DNA from: Novosphingobium sp. 17-62-19
GTDB taxonomy: Bacteria > Pseudomonadota > Alphaproteobacteria > Sphingomonadales > Sphingomonadaceae
Assembly: GCF_002256775.1 (NCBI RefSeq)
Contig: NZ_NCII01000011.1
Span: 1-64,000, forward strand
Length of the DNA stretch: 64,000 bases
Direction: 5' to 3'
In this document: piece after piece, positions 9,701 to 16,903 of the stretch
Layout of the letters: the number at the start of each line of letters is the position of its first letter
How positions within the stretch are numbered: position 1 is the stretch's first letter
Position numbers and translations under genes: made by a program
Notes under the pieces: generated by a model
What the model saw: the letters and a program-made list of their open reading frames with translations, nothing else
Database searches by the model: none
Told to the model about the DNA's origin: nothing

Positions 9701-11787
9701 GCGTAGCCCTGCGGTGCAGCGCTTGCGCCATCGAACGCGATCGGATCGACGGGCTTGCCGTTGATCTTCAGGTCAACCGTCTCACCCTTGCGGTGGCGGA
9801 TGGCAATGCGGATTGCGGGCGAGCGCGGGTTGTGGTCCGCCGTGGGGAACAGAAAATCGGTGGGGCCATCGCCCATTGCCAGCCAGTTGGTTTCAGCGCC
9901 CGCCGCCTTGCGGTCTTCCAATTCGGCTTCGCGCACCGCTACGGGCTTTTCAGCCTCAGCCTGCTCAGTCTTTTCTGCGTCGGCCTTTGCGGGAATTGGC
10001 GCTGCCAAGGCAACTTCGCGCAGCACTGCGCTGAAATCTGCCACGGCAAGCGTCCCACCCTGGCCGGTCACGAAGCGCGAGGTCGTGTTCCCGGCGCTGC
10101 GCGTGGAATTGGCGCAGTCGATGAAGCGGCCACCTTCGGGCAGGGTCTGCTCGGCTACCTGAACCACGTGGGTTCCGGGCACCAGACCTTCGAAGTGATA
10201 GCGGCCATCGATATCGGTGATAGCAAAGCTGCCATCTTCCAGCATTACCCGCACGCCCGGAATTCCGACGCGGCTTTCGCGCACGTTGCACTCGCCAGCA
10301 GTCACCCGGCCAATCAGAGTCATCCGGCTGGCCAGAACCTCGTCCTCGATCCGCACGCGTGCCTGCGCCGTGCTGGTCTGGCCGCGTTCGTCGGAAAGCT
10401 GCACGATGTTGGTCGCTTCTCCAGCCGGGGCGTCGGGGCGGGCCGTCATGGCGTAAGTGATTTTTGCGGTTTCACCAGCGGCGATCCGGCCAAGCGCAAT
10501 CGTCATCAACCGACCATCATCGGCAAACTGGACGGCAGCTTCGGCGCTCTGGCCGTTGACGCGGACAGACTTCGGCACAAAACGCAGCCAGCGCGAAGGT
10601 GTGTCCTTCAGCGAGACGTTGAACAGTGCGCGCTTGGCGTTGGGATTGCTGGCAAGCACCGTGAAGATCACCGGATCACCCGGATTGATGACTTCGCGCG
10701 AGGCTACCTTGGTGACCGAAGCCGCGACGCTGGGCGAATCCATCGGAATATCGACACGCACGGGATTGGGAGAATCCAGCGTCACCACGCCGCCGAACGA
10801 GGCATCGCTCAATTCAACAAGATCGCCTTCGGGGCGCACAATTGCCCGCAGATTTTCCAGCGGCACTGTAGAGGGCACGACAAAGCCACCGGGCGGAACC
10901 ACGCGCAGGCGATAGCGGCCCAAGGCAGCCAGCGGGAAGCGGTATTCGCCCACCGGCATGGGATGCACAGTGCCCGAAGCGTCGGTCACGGCTTGCCCTG
11001 TCACCACGGTTGAGGGCCACCCCGTAAAGCCATCGTCGGCAAAAACCTGGGCGGGCTGGCCGGTTGCGTCATCGATCAGGGTGATCGTCACGCCATCAAT
11101 GGGCGTGCCGTCGGCACTGTCAAAGACGAGGCCATAAGGGTCGGCCAGCACCTGAACGCTGCTTACCGGCTGGGTTCCCAACGGGATGGTGCTGTCAGCG
11201 ATCTCGACCGTGATGGAATCACCGTCGTGGACGCTCAACTGGCAATCGCGCCTGGTCGGGCTTGGGGGAATGGCGGTAGTTGCAATTGCTGCAAGGAATT
11301 CACCGGTGTTCGCCCCGGTCTCGGCAATCGTCATCAGTTCTTCGTCGCCTGACGATGTCACTGTCTTGATCTGCAGATGGTCGATTTCCGTGGCCGAACG
11401 ATTGGCCGACGGCGCCGTGATCCGCACGTAGAGCAGTTCGCCAATGCGGAAGCTGTCGGAAGGCTGGAGCGAGCCGCTGAGCGTGATGGCTGCGCGGTTG
11501 CCCGACAGCATCATGCTACCTTCACCGCACGTAGGCGTGGCCAGCGTGATCGTGCTTGATCCGTCCGGCACATAGCGCAGCGTCTGCAATTGGGCGATGG
11601 CCACTTCGACCGGGAACGACACGGTGTTGGACGTGGCCGTCACGGCCTGGCCGCGATCCGTCCAGTTCGCGGTTGCGGTGTTGGTGATCGTCTCCTGCGC
11701 GGTGGTGGCGCAAGGGGCAGTCAGCAAGATCGCGGCCAGCAAGTCCGAAAGCCAGTGTCTGAAGGTGGAAGGTCTGAAGGAGAACAT
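6727..11787 (-). CDS. Large DUF11/SdrD-like/Ig-like protein with predicted outer-membrane barrel
   Basis: A 1686-residue exported protein. I chose the ATG at 11787 because it begins a clear signal peptide (MFSFRPSTFRHWLSDLL, cleavage near TTAQ). The frame is open 65 codons further upstream, but that part overlaps the preceding gene and looks non-coding. The mature N-terminus has ITNTATANW...SNTVSF, the same opening as two other proteins of the cluster. Then come DUF11 (about 360-470), an SdrD/carboxypeptidase-regulatory-like domain (about 500-560, GVRVMLEDG and DIDGRYHFEGL) and a Big_1-like Ig domain (about 735-830). The last 800 residues or so are rich in alternating aromatic and polar strands and carry DYDIDLLTGTIIF, consistent with an outer-membrane beta barrel. 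It is likely the membrane anchor or export platform of the cluster. No catalytic motif was recognised. Confidence 0.82.
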   Translation of the reverse strand: MFSFRPSTFRHWLSDLLAAILLTAPCATTAQETITNTATANWTDRGQAVTATSNTVSFPVEVAIAQLQTLRYVPDGSSTITLATPTCGEGSMMLSGNRAAITLSGSLQPSDSFRIGELLYVRITAPSANRSATEIDHLQIKTVTSSGDEELMTIAETGANTGEFLAAIATTAIPPSPTRRDCQLSVHDGDSITVEIADSTIPLGTQPVSSVQVLADPYGLVFDSADGTPIDGVTITLIDDATGQPAQVFADDGFTGWPSTVVTGQAVTDASGTVHPMPVGEYRFPLAALGRYRLRVVPPGGFVVPSTVPLENLRAIVRPEGDLVELSDASFGGVVTLDSPNPVRVDIPMDSPSVAASVTKVASREVINPGDPVIFTVLASNPNAKRALFNVSLKDTPSRWLRFVPKSVRVNGQSAEAAVQFADDGRLMTIALGRIAAGETAKITYAMTARPDAPAGEATNIVQLSDERGQTSTAQARVRIEDEVLASRMTLIGRVTAGECNVRESRVGIPGVRVMLEDGSFAITDIDGRYHFEGLVPGTHVVQVAEQTLPEGGRFIDCANSTRSAGNTTSRFVTGQGGTLAVADFSAVLREVALAAPIPAKADAEKTEQAEAEKPVAVREAELEDRKAAGAETNWLAMGDGPTDFLFPTADHNPRSPAIRIAIRHRKGETVDLKINGKPVDPIAFDGASAAPQGYAVSVWRGVPLDGEASTLSATVRSADGKETAQLKRDVHFVQVPARVELIREKSQLVADGTTRPMLAIRVTDRNGRPVHAGITGEFTLNQPYESALAIDAMQSRTLSGLDRAAPTFVVKGDDGIAYVELAPTMVSGPLRAEFLFKDQTITRRQTLESWIAPGDQKWTLVGLAEAASGKSSIAKQMQRDGRFDSDLGNNARVAFYAKGRVLGKFLLTASYDSAKQKDQQRLLGAIDPKAYYTVFADGSSRRFDAASREKLYIRLEARAFYAIYGDFVTAFDQTVLARYQRTVTGAAAEGAFGALHVQGFAARTGDTHRRDEIQGGGISGPYRLTSRRIIANSEIVTLQVRDRFRSEVIVDTKTLQRFIDYDIDLLTGTIIFRAPVLSRDENLNPRFIIVDYEIEQATGGEINAGLRADVTTLGGALRIGATAITDTGANNGARSDLAAIDVKAALGQGTELRAEAAISRLAGAHDNAWIAEIEHHDGALDALAYIRSAGSRFGLGQLNNAERGRRKVGVDGRYRLSEAFAITASTWFDDSLTDAAQRKAAEINSVWRSRDTEGRLGLAMFDDRLADGRTARTTTVEAGATRHFLDNRLEINGAASVALGAAESIDLPSRYRVGAAYAFTPSIKLLGTYERASGKAVSADTVQAGFEVGPWDGARAVTSLGQQTLSEYGKRSFAAFGLTQSLPITPSLTIDATVDHSTTLAGIDASRIINIDQPASSGGNLGDAGTIAEDFTAITFGATWRRDRWSVTGRGEMRNGQLTDRKGVVLGAIRQLGEGSMAGAGFTMTRAQDQNGQRSQIFDAALSLAHRPADSALAILSKLELRSDEIQNGTAIGSRTALLGGTDAKSTRMMASASFNWSPRSEDAQRTEIGLFTAVRHTFDAFEGYDLEGTSLISGLDGRIGLGKSVEIGAVVTVRHDLTSGTTHFAIGPQIGVSLVKDTLITVGYNLTGYRDPDFIAARQTTAGLFVAMRMKFDSNSLGFLGLRQ

Positions 11788-11836
11788 GGTGCAGGGAGGT
11801 GCCGGTCCCACCACGCGGGCGGGACCGGCAATCTCG

Positions 11837-12898
11837 TCAGTTGATCGTCGCGTGGAACAGGACGGTCTTGGTCGCACCGCCCGAAAGCGTCGCGATCGTG
11901 CCGGAAACCGTGCCGCCGGTTTCGCTGCCGGCGGTGGCCCCGTCAGCAAGGCAAACGCCGCTCCCATCAACGGTGCCGTCAACCTTCACCCCGAACGACC
12001 CGTCGTAGGTGACGGTGGTCGGCAGAGGGTCGTTTACGGTGATTGCAGCAGCATCAGATGCACCGCTCGCGTTGGAAACCGCGATGCAATATTCGACCGT
12101 TGCACCGGGGATCATCTTGGGATTGGTGGCGCCGTTGACCGGGTCCGAAACGATGCGGCTGGTCTTGGCGACGGTCAGCGTGGCCGTGGCAACCGTGTAG
12201 TCATCGCGAGCGGAGTGAGCGGCATCGCGCTCGCCGTCGTCGGTGCCTGCGGTAACGTCTGCAAACACGGTGTCCATACCAGCGGTGTTGCCACCTGTGG
12301 TCTGGACCAAAGCCGCACCCTGCGAGGCGGCAGTTCCGGCTTCACGTCCTGTTGCAAGCAGGGCAACGCCTGCGACCGAAGCATTGGCCAGGCCAAGCGG
12401 AATGTCGCTTACCACAAACACGCGGCGGGTTGCATCGGCGGCCACTTCGTCAAGGAAGGTGACCAGCGTGTCCGAACCGGAGTCAAACGTGTTGTCGCCG
12501 TTGTCGAGGTAGATCCGCACGTTGGTTGCCGTGAAGCTGTCCGTCCCGCCATGCGCAGCGGTGCCACCGCTCTGCTGCAGGGCGTCCAGTGCGAAGTCGA
12601 GTGGCGCGTTCGAGTTGTTGGTCACGGTAAAGGTCGTAACCTGCGAGGTGGAACCCGGTGTCACGATCGTGGTGGCAGTGCCAACTTCAGCCACGGTCAG
12701 GTTGATCTTGCGGTCAACCGTCAGCGTGTCGCTGGCCGTCTCGTCATTCTGGTCGATGCCACCAACCTGATAGCTGATGGTGGCGGTGTTGGTGATCAAG
12801 TCGCCTGCAGTGGTGCCGGCGGCGTGCGCGTTTGTTGCGCCGAACGCGAACAGCGCAAGCGCACTGGTCGCGCCCAGCATCTTGCTGGTGCTTTTCAT
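11837..12898 (-). CDS. Exported DUF11 domain protein
   Basis: A 353-residue secreted protein with a signal peptide (cleaved after ATNAHA, about residue 26). The mature protein opens with TAGDLITNTATISYQ, a motif shared with the 323-residue protein of the cluster and with the 1686-residue protein. The middle part has a calcium-loop-like stretch YLDNGDNTFDSGSDT. A C-terminal DUF11 domain (about 235-353) contains IPGATVEYCIAVSN and ends in VLFHATIN. It is 49 bases upstream of the large barrel gene and downstream of the 156-residue gene, on the same strand. The function is unknown; a structural subunit or ligand of the surface complex is an inference from context only. Confidence 0.82.
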   Translation of the reverse strand: MKSTSKMLGATSALALFAFGATNAHAAGTTAGDLITNTATISYQVGGIDQNDETASDTLTVDRKINLTVAEVGTATTIVTPGSTSQVTTFTVTNNSNAPLDFALDALQQSGGTAAHGGTDSFTATNVRIYLDNGDNTFDSGSDTLVTFLDEVAADATRRVFVVSDIPLGLANASVAGVALLATGREAGTAASQGAALVQTTGGNTAGMDTVFADVTAGTDDGERDAAHSARDDYTVATATLTVAKTSRIVSDPVNGATNPKMIPGATVEYCIAVSNASGASDAAAITVNDPLPTTVTYDGSFGVKVDGTVDGSGVCLADGATAGSETGGTVSGTIATLSGGATKTVLFHATIN

Positions 12899-12969
12899 GG
12901 TAACGATCCCTGTTCAAAACTGCCTGCTCAAATCACCGCCAGCAGGCCGGGCGGTCTTTCGCAGAGCTT

Positions 12970-13440
12970 TCAGCGAACGATGGCGTGATACTCGACCGTG
13001 CCGCTCCCCCCCGGAGCGATGACTGGCACGGTCCAGCGGATATGGGTGATGTCGTCGGCCAAGGCCGGGCGCGCCGCACCGCTGGCATCCTTGACGGTAA
13101 GCGTAGCCAACGAACCGTAAGCCTTGCCGCCATCGACCGAGACTTGCAGGCTTGCTGCACTGTCATCGGCCACGCGCACGGCCTTGGGCACCGGGTTGGT
13201 CACAACGAAATTGTCGGCTGGCTTGCTGCCCTTGTTGGCGTATTTCGTTGAGAACAGCAGCCTGTCGCCGGGGACCACCACTTGTGGGTCTTCCAGCACG
13301 ATCTTCGTGCCGCCATTGGCCGTGACGCTCTTTTCGAGCTTCACATCGCCTTCGAGCGCGACGCTTGGAGTTTGCTGTTGCGCCATCGCCGGCGATACCG
13401 CCAGGGCGAGGGCCATGAATGCTGTGCTGAGCCTGATCAT
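12970..13440 (-). CDS. Small exported DUF11-like protein
   Basis: A 156-residue protein. I chose the start at 13440 because it yields a clean signal peptide (MIRLSTAFMALALAVSPAMA). The 31 extra upstream codons that are open have no hydrophobic character and overlap the 3' end of the preceding gene. The mature protein is essentially a single DUF11-like domain: VVPGDRLLFSTKYANKGSK, NFVVTNPVP, and a final strand GGSGTVEYHAIVR. It lacks the TAG-x-LI-x-NTA opening of its neighbours. It lies between two DUF11 genes with gaps of 34 and 71 bases, so co-transcription is likely. Role unknown. Confidence 0.8.
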   Translation of the reverse strand: MIRLSTAFMALALAVSPAMAQQQTPSVALEGDVKLEKSVTANGGTKIVLEDPQVVVPGDRLLFSTKYANKGSKPADNFVVTNPVPKAVRVADDSAASLQVSVDGGKAYGSLATLTVKDASGAARPALADDITHIRWTVPVIAPGGSGTVEYHAIVR

Positions 13441-13474
13441 GTTCTTGTCCCGATTTCTGTGCAGGTGCTGCGGA

Positions 13475-14446
13475 TCAATTGATCGTGGTCTGGAAAGTGA
13501 CCGCGCTGCTGGCCCCGCCCGCAAGCGTGCCAATGGTCACATCGATGCCGGAAGAGGAGGCAACGCCCGCATCGCTGTCTGCTGCGTCAGTCAGCGCAGT
13601 GCCGCCCAGCGTGGCCGAGTTGGCAATGTAAGTCGTGCCCGCAGGAATGGCGTCGGTGATGTGCAGGTCATTGACGGAGCCAGTGCCGGTTGCCGTGGCT
13701 GCAATGGTGAATGTCACCACCGCGCCCGGAACCGGCTTGGTCCCGCCAAACGGATCGGCCACAGTGTAGGACTTCACCAGTGCCACGCTGGCCGAACTGG
13801 CAATCAGCGAGCCGAGCGCATTGGCATTGGCTGTGGTTGCGCCGACCACGGCATCGCCGCCGCCCTGGCCTTGCCCCGCAAAGCTGGTGCCGGGTGCGCC
13901 AGCGCCGGTCAGTGCCTGCGCAGTCACGCGGACTTGCCCCGCAGCGCCATCCGCCGTGCCCGAAGGCTGCGATACGACTACGAAGATGCGCGTGTTGGCA
14001 TCGGCGGCAAGTTCTGCCGTCGATCCGCCATTGGTGATGACCGTGTCCACGCCCGGTTCATACGTGCCGTTGTTGTTGGCATCGATCGCGATGGACTGGA
14101 TTTCGGCGTCAAACCCATTGCCGGTGACAGCAGGCGATACCGTGATCGAGAATGCCTCTGCACCATTCCCGGTGTTGTCGAGCCGGTAGGTGAGCACTGC
14201 CGTGCTGCTAACCGGAACTGCGCCGGAATCGAGCGAACTGACTGCGACATCAAGCAGTTCATCCACGCGGATCGAAACGGTGTTCGAAGTAACCGTGGTG
14301 GTGGCGCTGCCGCTGCCATAGCTGGCAGATGCGGTATTCTGGATCAATGTTCCAGCGGTGACCCCGGCAGCTTGTGCGTGTGTCGCGGCAAGGGCCGACG
14401 TGGCAGCAAGCGATGCAAGGGCGAATTTTGTGCAGGCGTTTGTCAT
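13475..14446 (-). CDS. Exported DUF11 domain protein, first gene of cluster
   Basis: A 323-residue secreted protein with a signal peptide (cleavage after ATHAQA, about residue 26). The mature start TAGTLIQNTASASYG and a following SNTVSIRVDE are shared with the 353- and 1686-residue cluster members. A stretch DANNNGTYEPGVDTV resembles a calcium-binding loop. A C-terminal DUF11 domain (about 220-323) contains KPVPGAVVTFTIAA and ends in VTFQTTIN. It is the first gene of the five-gene minus-strand cluster, preceded by a long AT-rich non-coding region that probably holds the promoter. Function unknown. Confidence 0.82.
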   Translation of the reverse strand: MTNACTKFALASLAATSALAATHAQAAGVTAGTLIQNTASASYGSGSATTTVTSNTVSIRVDELLDVAVSSLDSGAVPVSSTAVLTYRLDNTGNGAEAFSITVSPAVTGNGFDAEIQSIAIDANNNGTYEPGVDTVITNGGSTAELAADANTRIFVVVSQPSGTADGAAGQVRVTAQALTGAGAPGTSFAGQGQGGGDAVVGATTANANALGSLIASSASVALVKSYTVADPFGGTKPVPGAVVTFTIAATATGTGSVNDLHITDAIPAGTTYIANSATLGGTALTDAADSDAGVASSSGIDVTIGTLAGGASSAVTFQTTIN

Positions 14447-14770
14447 ATCCGCAGCAGTAGGTCTGCGTGGTTACCAAACGCTAAAGCACTTAGTATTTCC
14501 CCTTAGTTTTGGCCGATGACAGTGGTTAACCAAAGTGAGCTAACAATTTCTTAATTACTAAAATTAAACCACGATGTCAGTTGTTTGTGAGATAACTGAA
14601 ATGGAATGTCGGCTGAGATTTATCTTCGGGATTGAAGTGCGATTTTTGGGCAGGAATTTGCTCATCAACCAAGAGGCCGCCCGAATCGCGCAGGGATCGA
14701 CTGGCGGTATGCGCGCAGAACAACGCTGCGCGGACAATAGGCCAAGCCTGTGATCTCGTGATGGATTGGC
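14447..14770 (-). promoter_or_regulatory. AT-rich non-coding region, probable promoter of the DUF11 cluster
   Basis: These 324 bases between the first DUF11 gene and the first tRNA hold no convincing gene. The half nearest the gene (about 14465-14600) is much richer in A and T than its surroundings. It contains two related motifs, GGTTACCAAA near 14469 and the palindrome-centred GGTTAACCAAA at 14524, as well as a CtrA-like site. I could not fix the promoter elements. Confidence 0.45.
14540..14554. promoter_or_regulatory. Candidate CtrA-binding site
   Basis: CTAA-CAATTTC-TTAA matches the alphaproteobacterial CtrA consensus TTAA-N7-TTAA at 7 of 8 defined bases with the correct 7-base spacing. 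It lies about 94 bases upstream of the first DUF11 gene. Such a site can occur by chance in AT-rich DNA, so this is only a candidate. Confidence 0.3.
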
Positions 14771-14845
14771 TGGTGACCCCTACGGGAATCGAACCCGTGT
14801 TTCAGCCGTGAGAGGGCCGCGTCCTAACCGCTAGACGAAGGGGCC
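14771..14845 (-). tRNA. tRNA-Glu (anticodon CTC)
   Basis: On the minus strand this forms a complete 72-base tRNA plus encoded CCA. The acceptor stem pairs GGCCCCT with AGGGGTC, the T arm contains GGTTCGATTCC, and the anticodon loop CTCTCAC gives anticodon CTC. It is identical to the neighbouring tRNA-Glu over 75 bases except for the wobble base at 14812. Confidence 0.95.
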
Positions 14846-14917
14846 TGATGCCATTTTGCGCACTGCCTTGGCAGGTAATCTACACCGCTTGTTCCGTCCC
14901 ATCAGGAGGGAGGAAAG

Positions 14918-14992
14918 TGGTGACCCCTACGGGAATCGAACCCGTGTTTCAGCCGTGAAAGGGCCGCGTCCTAACCGCTAGACGAAGGGGCC
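14918..14992 (-). tRNA. tRNA-Glu (anticodon TTC)
   Basis: A complete cloverleaf with encoded CCA and anticodon loop CTTTCAC, giving TTC, the main glutamate isoacceptor. It precedes the CTC copy by 72 bases in the direction of transcription. Its first 22 bases (5' end) overlap the 3' end of recJ, whose TAG stop codon at 14971-14973 lies in the D-arm region. Confidence 0.95.
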
Positions 14993-16743
14993 ACTGGGCT
15001 TGCGCCGCTGGGTACGATCTTTGCGCGCCCTGCCAGCCACAATTGCCGTCCTCGCGATCCGTGGAGCAGCGTCTGCCCCATTTCGCTTTGCGCCGCGCGA
15101 AAGGCGATGGCCTTGAACGAGCGTCCATCTGCGCCTGCGGCCACCATGCGCACGTGATCGGTGCCAACCAGATCGCACTTGACCAGCCGGACCGGACCCA
15201 CTGCCACACGCGGCCCCGGCCAGCCTACGCCGAACGGCCCTGCCACCTCCAGCGTCTCGACCAGTGAGGGCGTCAGCCCGCCGGGGCTGAGCGAAAGATC
15301 AAGCAGCAGTGCCTGCGATGCTCTTGCACCGACGATCTCACGCGCCAGCCGTTCGTCCAGCCAATCGGCCAGCGCGTTGACCTGCCCAGGCTCTATAGTC
15401 AGCCCACAGGCCATCGCGTGTCCGCCCCCTGCCACCAGAAGCCCTGCCTCGCGCGCGGCGATGATGGCCGCGCCAAGATCCACCCCGTTGATAGAGCGCC
15501 CCGATCCCTTGCCTTTGCCGCCATCGTCGGCATCCAGCGCGATCACCAGCGAGGGCTTGCCGGTCTTCTCCTTGATCCGACCCGCCACAATGCCGATCAC
15601 GCCGGGATGCCAGCCGCGCCCGGCCACGACCATCACCGCACGGTTATGCTGCGAGGCGACCTGCGCTTCGGCGGCTTCCTGCACTTCCTGTTCAATCGCG
15701 CGGCGTTCCTCGTTCAGCTGTGATAGCTGCGCAGCAATATCGCGTGCCTCGTCCGGGTCTTCGGTGGTCAGTAGCCGCACACCCAGCGTCGCCTCGCCCA
15801 CGCGGCCCCCGGCGTTGATGCGCGGCCCCAACGCAAAGCCCAGATCGCTGCAAGTCGGTGCACGGTTCAGGCGGCTCGCATCAATCAGCGCCGCAAGGCC
15901 CACATTCTCGCGCCGCGCCATGATTTTCAACCCTTGCGAAACCAGCGCCCGGTTCAGCCCTTTGAGTTGTGCAACGTCGGCAACGGTCCCCAGCGCCACC
16001 AGATCCAGCAGCGCCATCAGATCGGGAGCCTTGCGCCCCATCCGCTCGAACCACTTGCGCGCCCGCAATTCCCGCACGATCGCCACCGCCAACAGGAACG
16101 CGACGCCAACCGCTGCCAAATGCCCGTGCGATGCTGCCTCATCACATTCGTCCAGCCGGTTGGGATTGACCAGCGCGGCGGTCTGAGGAAGGTCTGACGA
16201 GCATTTGTGGTGATCGACCACGATCACATCCACACCTTCAGCAGCGGCCATCGCCAGCGCCTCGTGTGCCATCGCGCCGCAGTCCACCGTGACAATCAGT
16301 TGCGATCCATCGCGCGCCAAACGCACCAGCGCTTCGCCGGATGGGCCATAGCCTTCAAGCAGGCGATCTGGAATGTAATGCCCCGCGCTCACACCCACTG
16401 ACCGCAGCAGCCGCACCAGCAGCGCCGCGCTGGTCGCGCCGTCCACGTCATAGTCGCCATAGATGGTGATGCGCTCGGCATTTTCTATGGCATCGCAAAG
16501 CCGCGCAGCAGCAGTGTCCATATCTCGGAAGATTGAAGGATCAGGCATGAAATCGCGCAGCGTGGGGCGGCGGTGCCGTTCCAGATCATCATGGCTTACC
16601 CCGCGTGAAAGCAGGAGTTGGGTGACAATGTCCTCGCCCGGTGCGCCGCTGCCGCTGTTGTTGAAGCCAAGGTCCATATTTCCGCCGCGCCAGCGCCAGG
16701 CTTGGCCGGAAAGAGAATGCGTTATCGCTGTTACTGGAATCAT
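14971..16743 (-). CDS. recJ: RecJ, single-stranded-DNA-specific exonuclease
   Basis: 5'-3' exonuclease on single-stranded DNA, used in recombination and mismatch repair in the cytoplasm. The 590-residue length fits the family. The DHH-family motifs are clear: YGDYDVDG at residues 95-102, TVDCG near 152-156 and VDHH at 176-179. A DHHA1-type domain follows with a GGGHAMACGL stretch near residue 440. The longer start at 16743 is preferred because ITHSLSGQAWRWRGG matches the usual N-terminus of sphingomonad RecJ, although no clear ribosome-binding site is seen. The C-terminal eight or so codons run into the tRNA-Glu gene. Confidence 0.93.
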   Translation of the reverse strand: MIPVTAITHSLSGQAWRWRGGNMDLGFNNSGSGAPGEDIVTQLLLSRGVSHDDLERHRRPTLRDFMPDPSIFRDMDTAAARLCDAIENAERITIYGDYDVDGATSAALLVRLLRSVGVSAGHYIPDRLLEGYGPSGEALVRLARDGSQLIVTVDCGAMAHEALAMAAAEGVDVIVVDHHKCSSDLPQTAALVNPNRLDECDEAASHGHLAAVGVAFLLAVAIVRELRARKWFERMGRKAPDLMALLDLVALGTVADVAQLKGLNRALVSQGLKIMARRENVGLAALIDASRLNRAPTCSDLGFALGPRINAGGRVGEATLGVRLLTTEDPDEARDIAAQLSQLNEERRAIEQEVQEAAEAQVASQHNRAVMVVAGRGWHPGVIGIVAGRIKEKTGKPSLVIALDADDGGKGKGSGRSINGVDLGAAIIAAREAGLLVAGGGHAMACGLTIEPGQVNALADWLDERLAREIVGARASQALLLDLSLSPGGLTPSLVETLEVAGPFGVGWPGPRVAVGPVRLVKCDLVGTDHVRMVAAGADGRSFKAIAFRAAQSEMGQTLLHGSRGRQLWLAGRAKIVPSGASPVAPSSSG

Positions 16744-16903
16744 GGGGTTGCGCTATAGCATCGGGGGCTTTCCGAAAAGGGCCGCGCGAAAAGGGTAGCC
16801 TCAGTGCGTTTGCGCACGCGCAATGACATGTCACCGGGGCATAAGGTTTCATCATTCCGCACCAGACCCGTTCGCGTCTGGCGTCGTTGAGGAGGATGGT
16901 GTC

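Noticed and set aside
7597-11013. 1138-codon open frame on the plus strand
   Set aside because: It lies antisense to the DUF11/barrel gene, whose product has a signal peptide and recognisable domains. The plus-strand product is low in hydrophobic core pattern and matches no family; it is a by-product of GC-rich third positions.
11788-11982. Longer start for the 1686-residue protein
   Set aside because: The extra 65 residues are Pro/Arg-rich, overlap the upstream DUF11 gene and would bury the signal peptide.
14551-14567. Second CtrA-like site TTAATTACTAAAATTAA
   Set aside because: The spacing between the TTAA halves is 9 bases instead of 7, so it does not fit the consensus.
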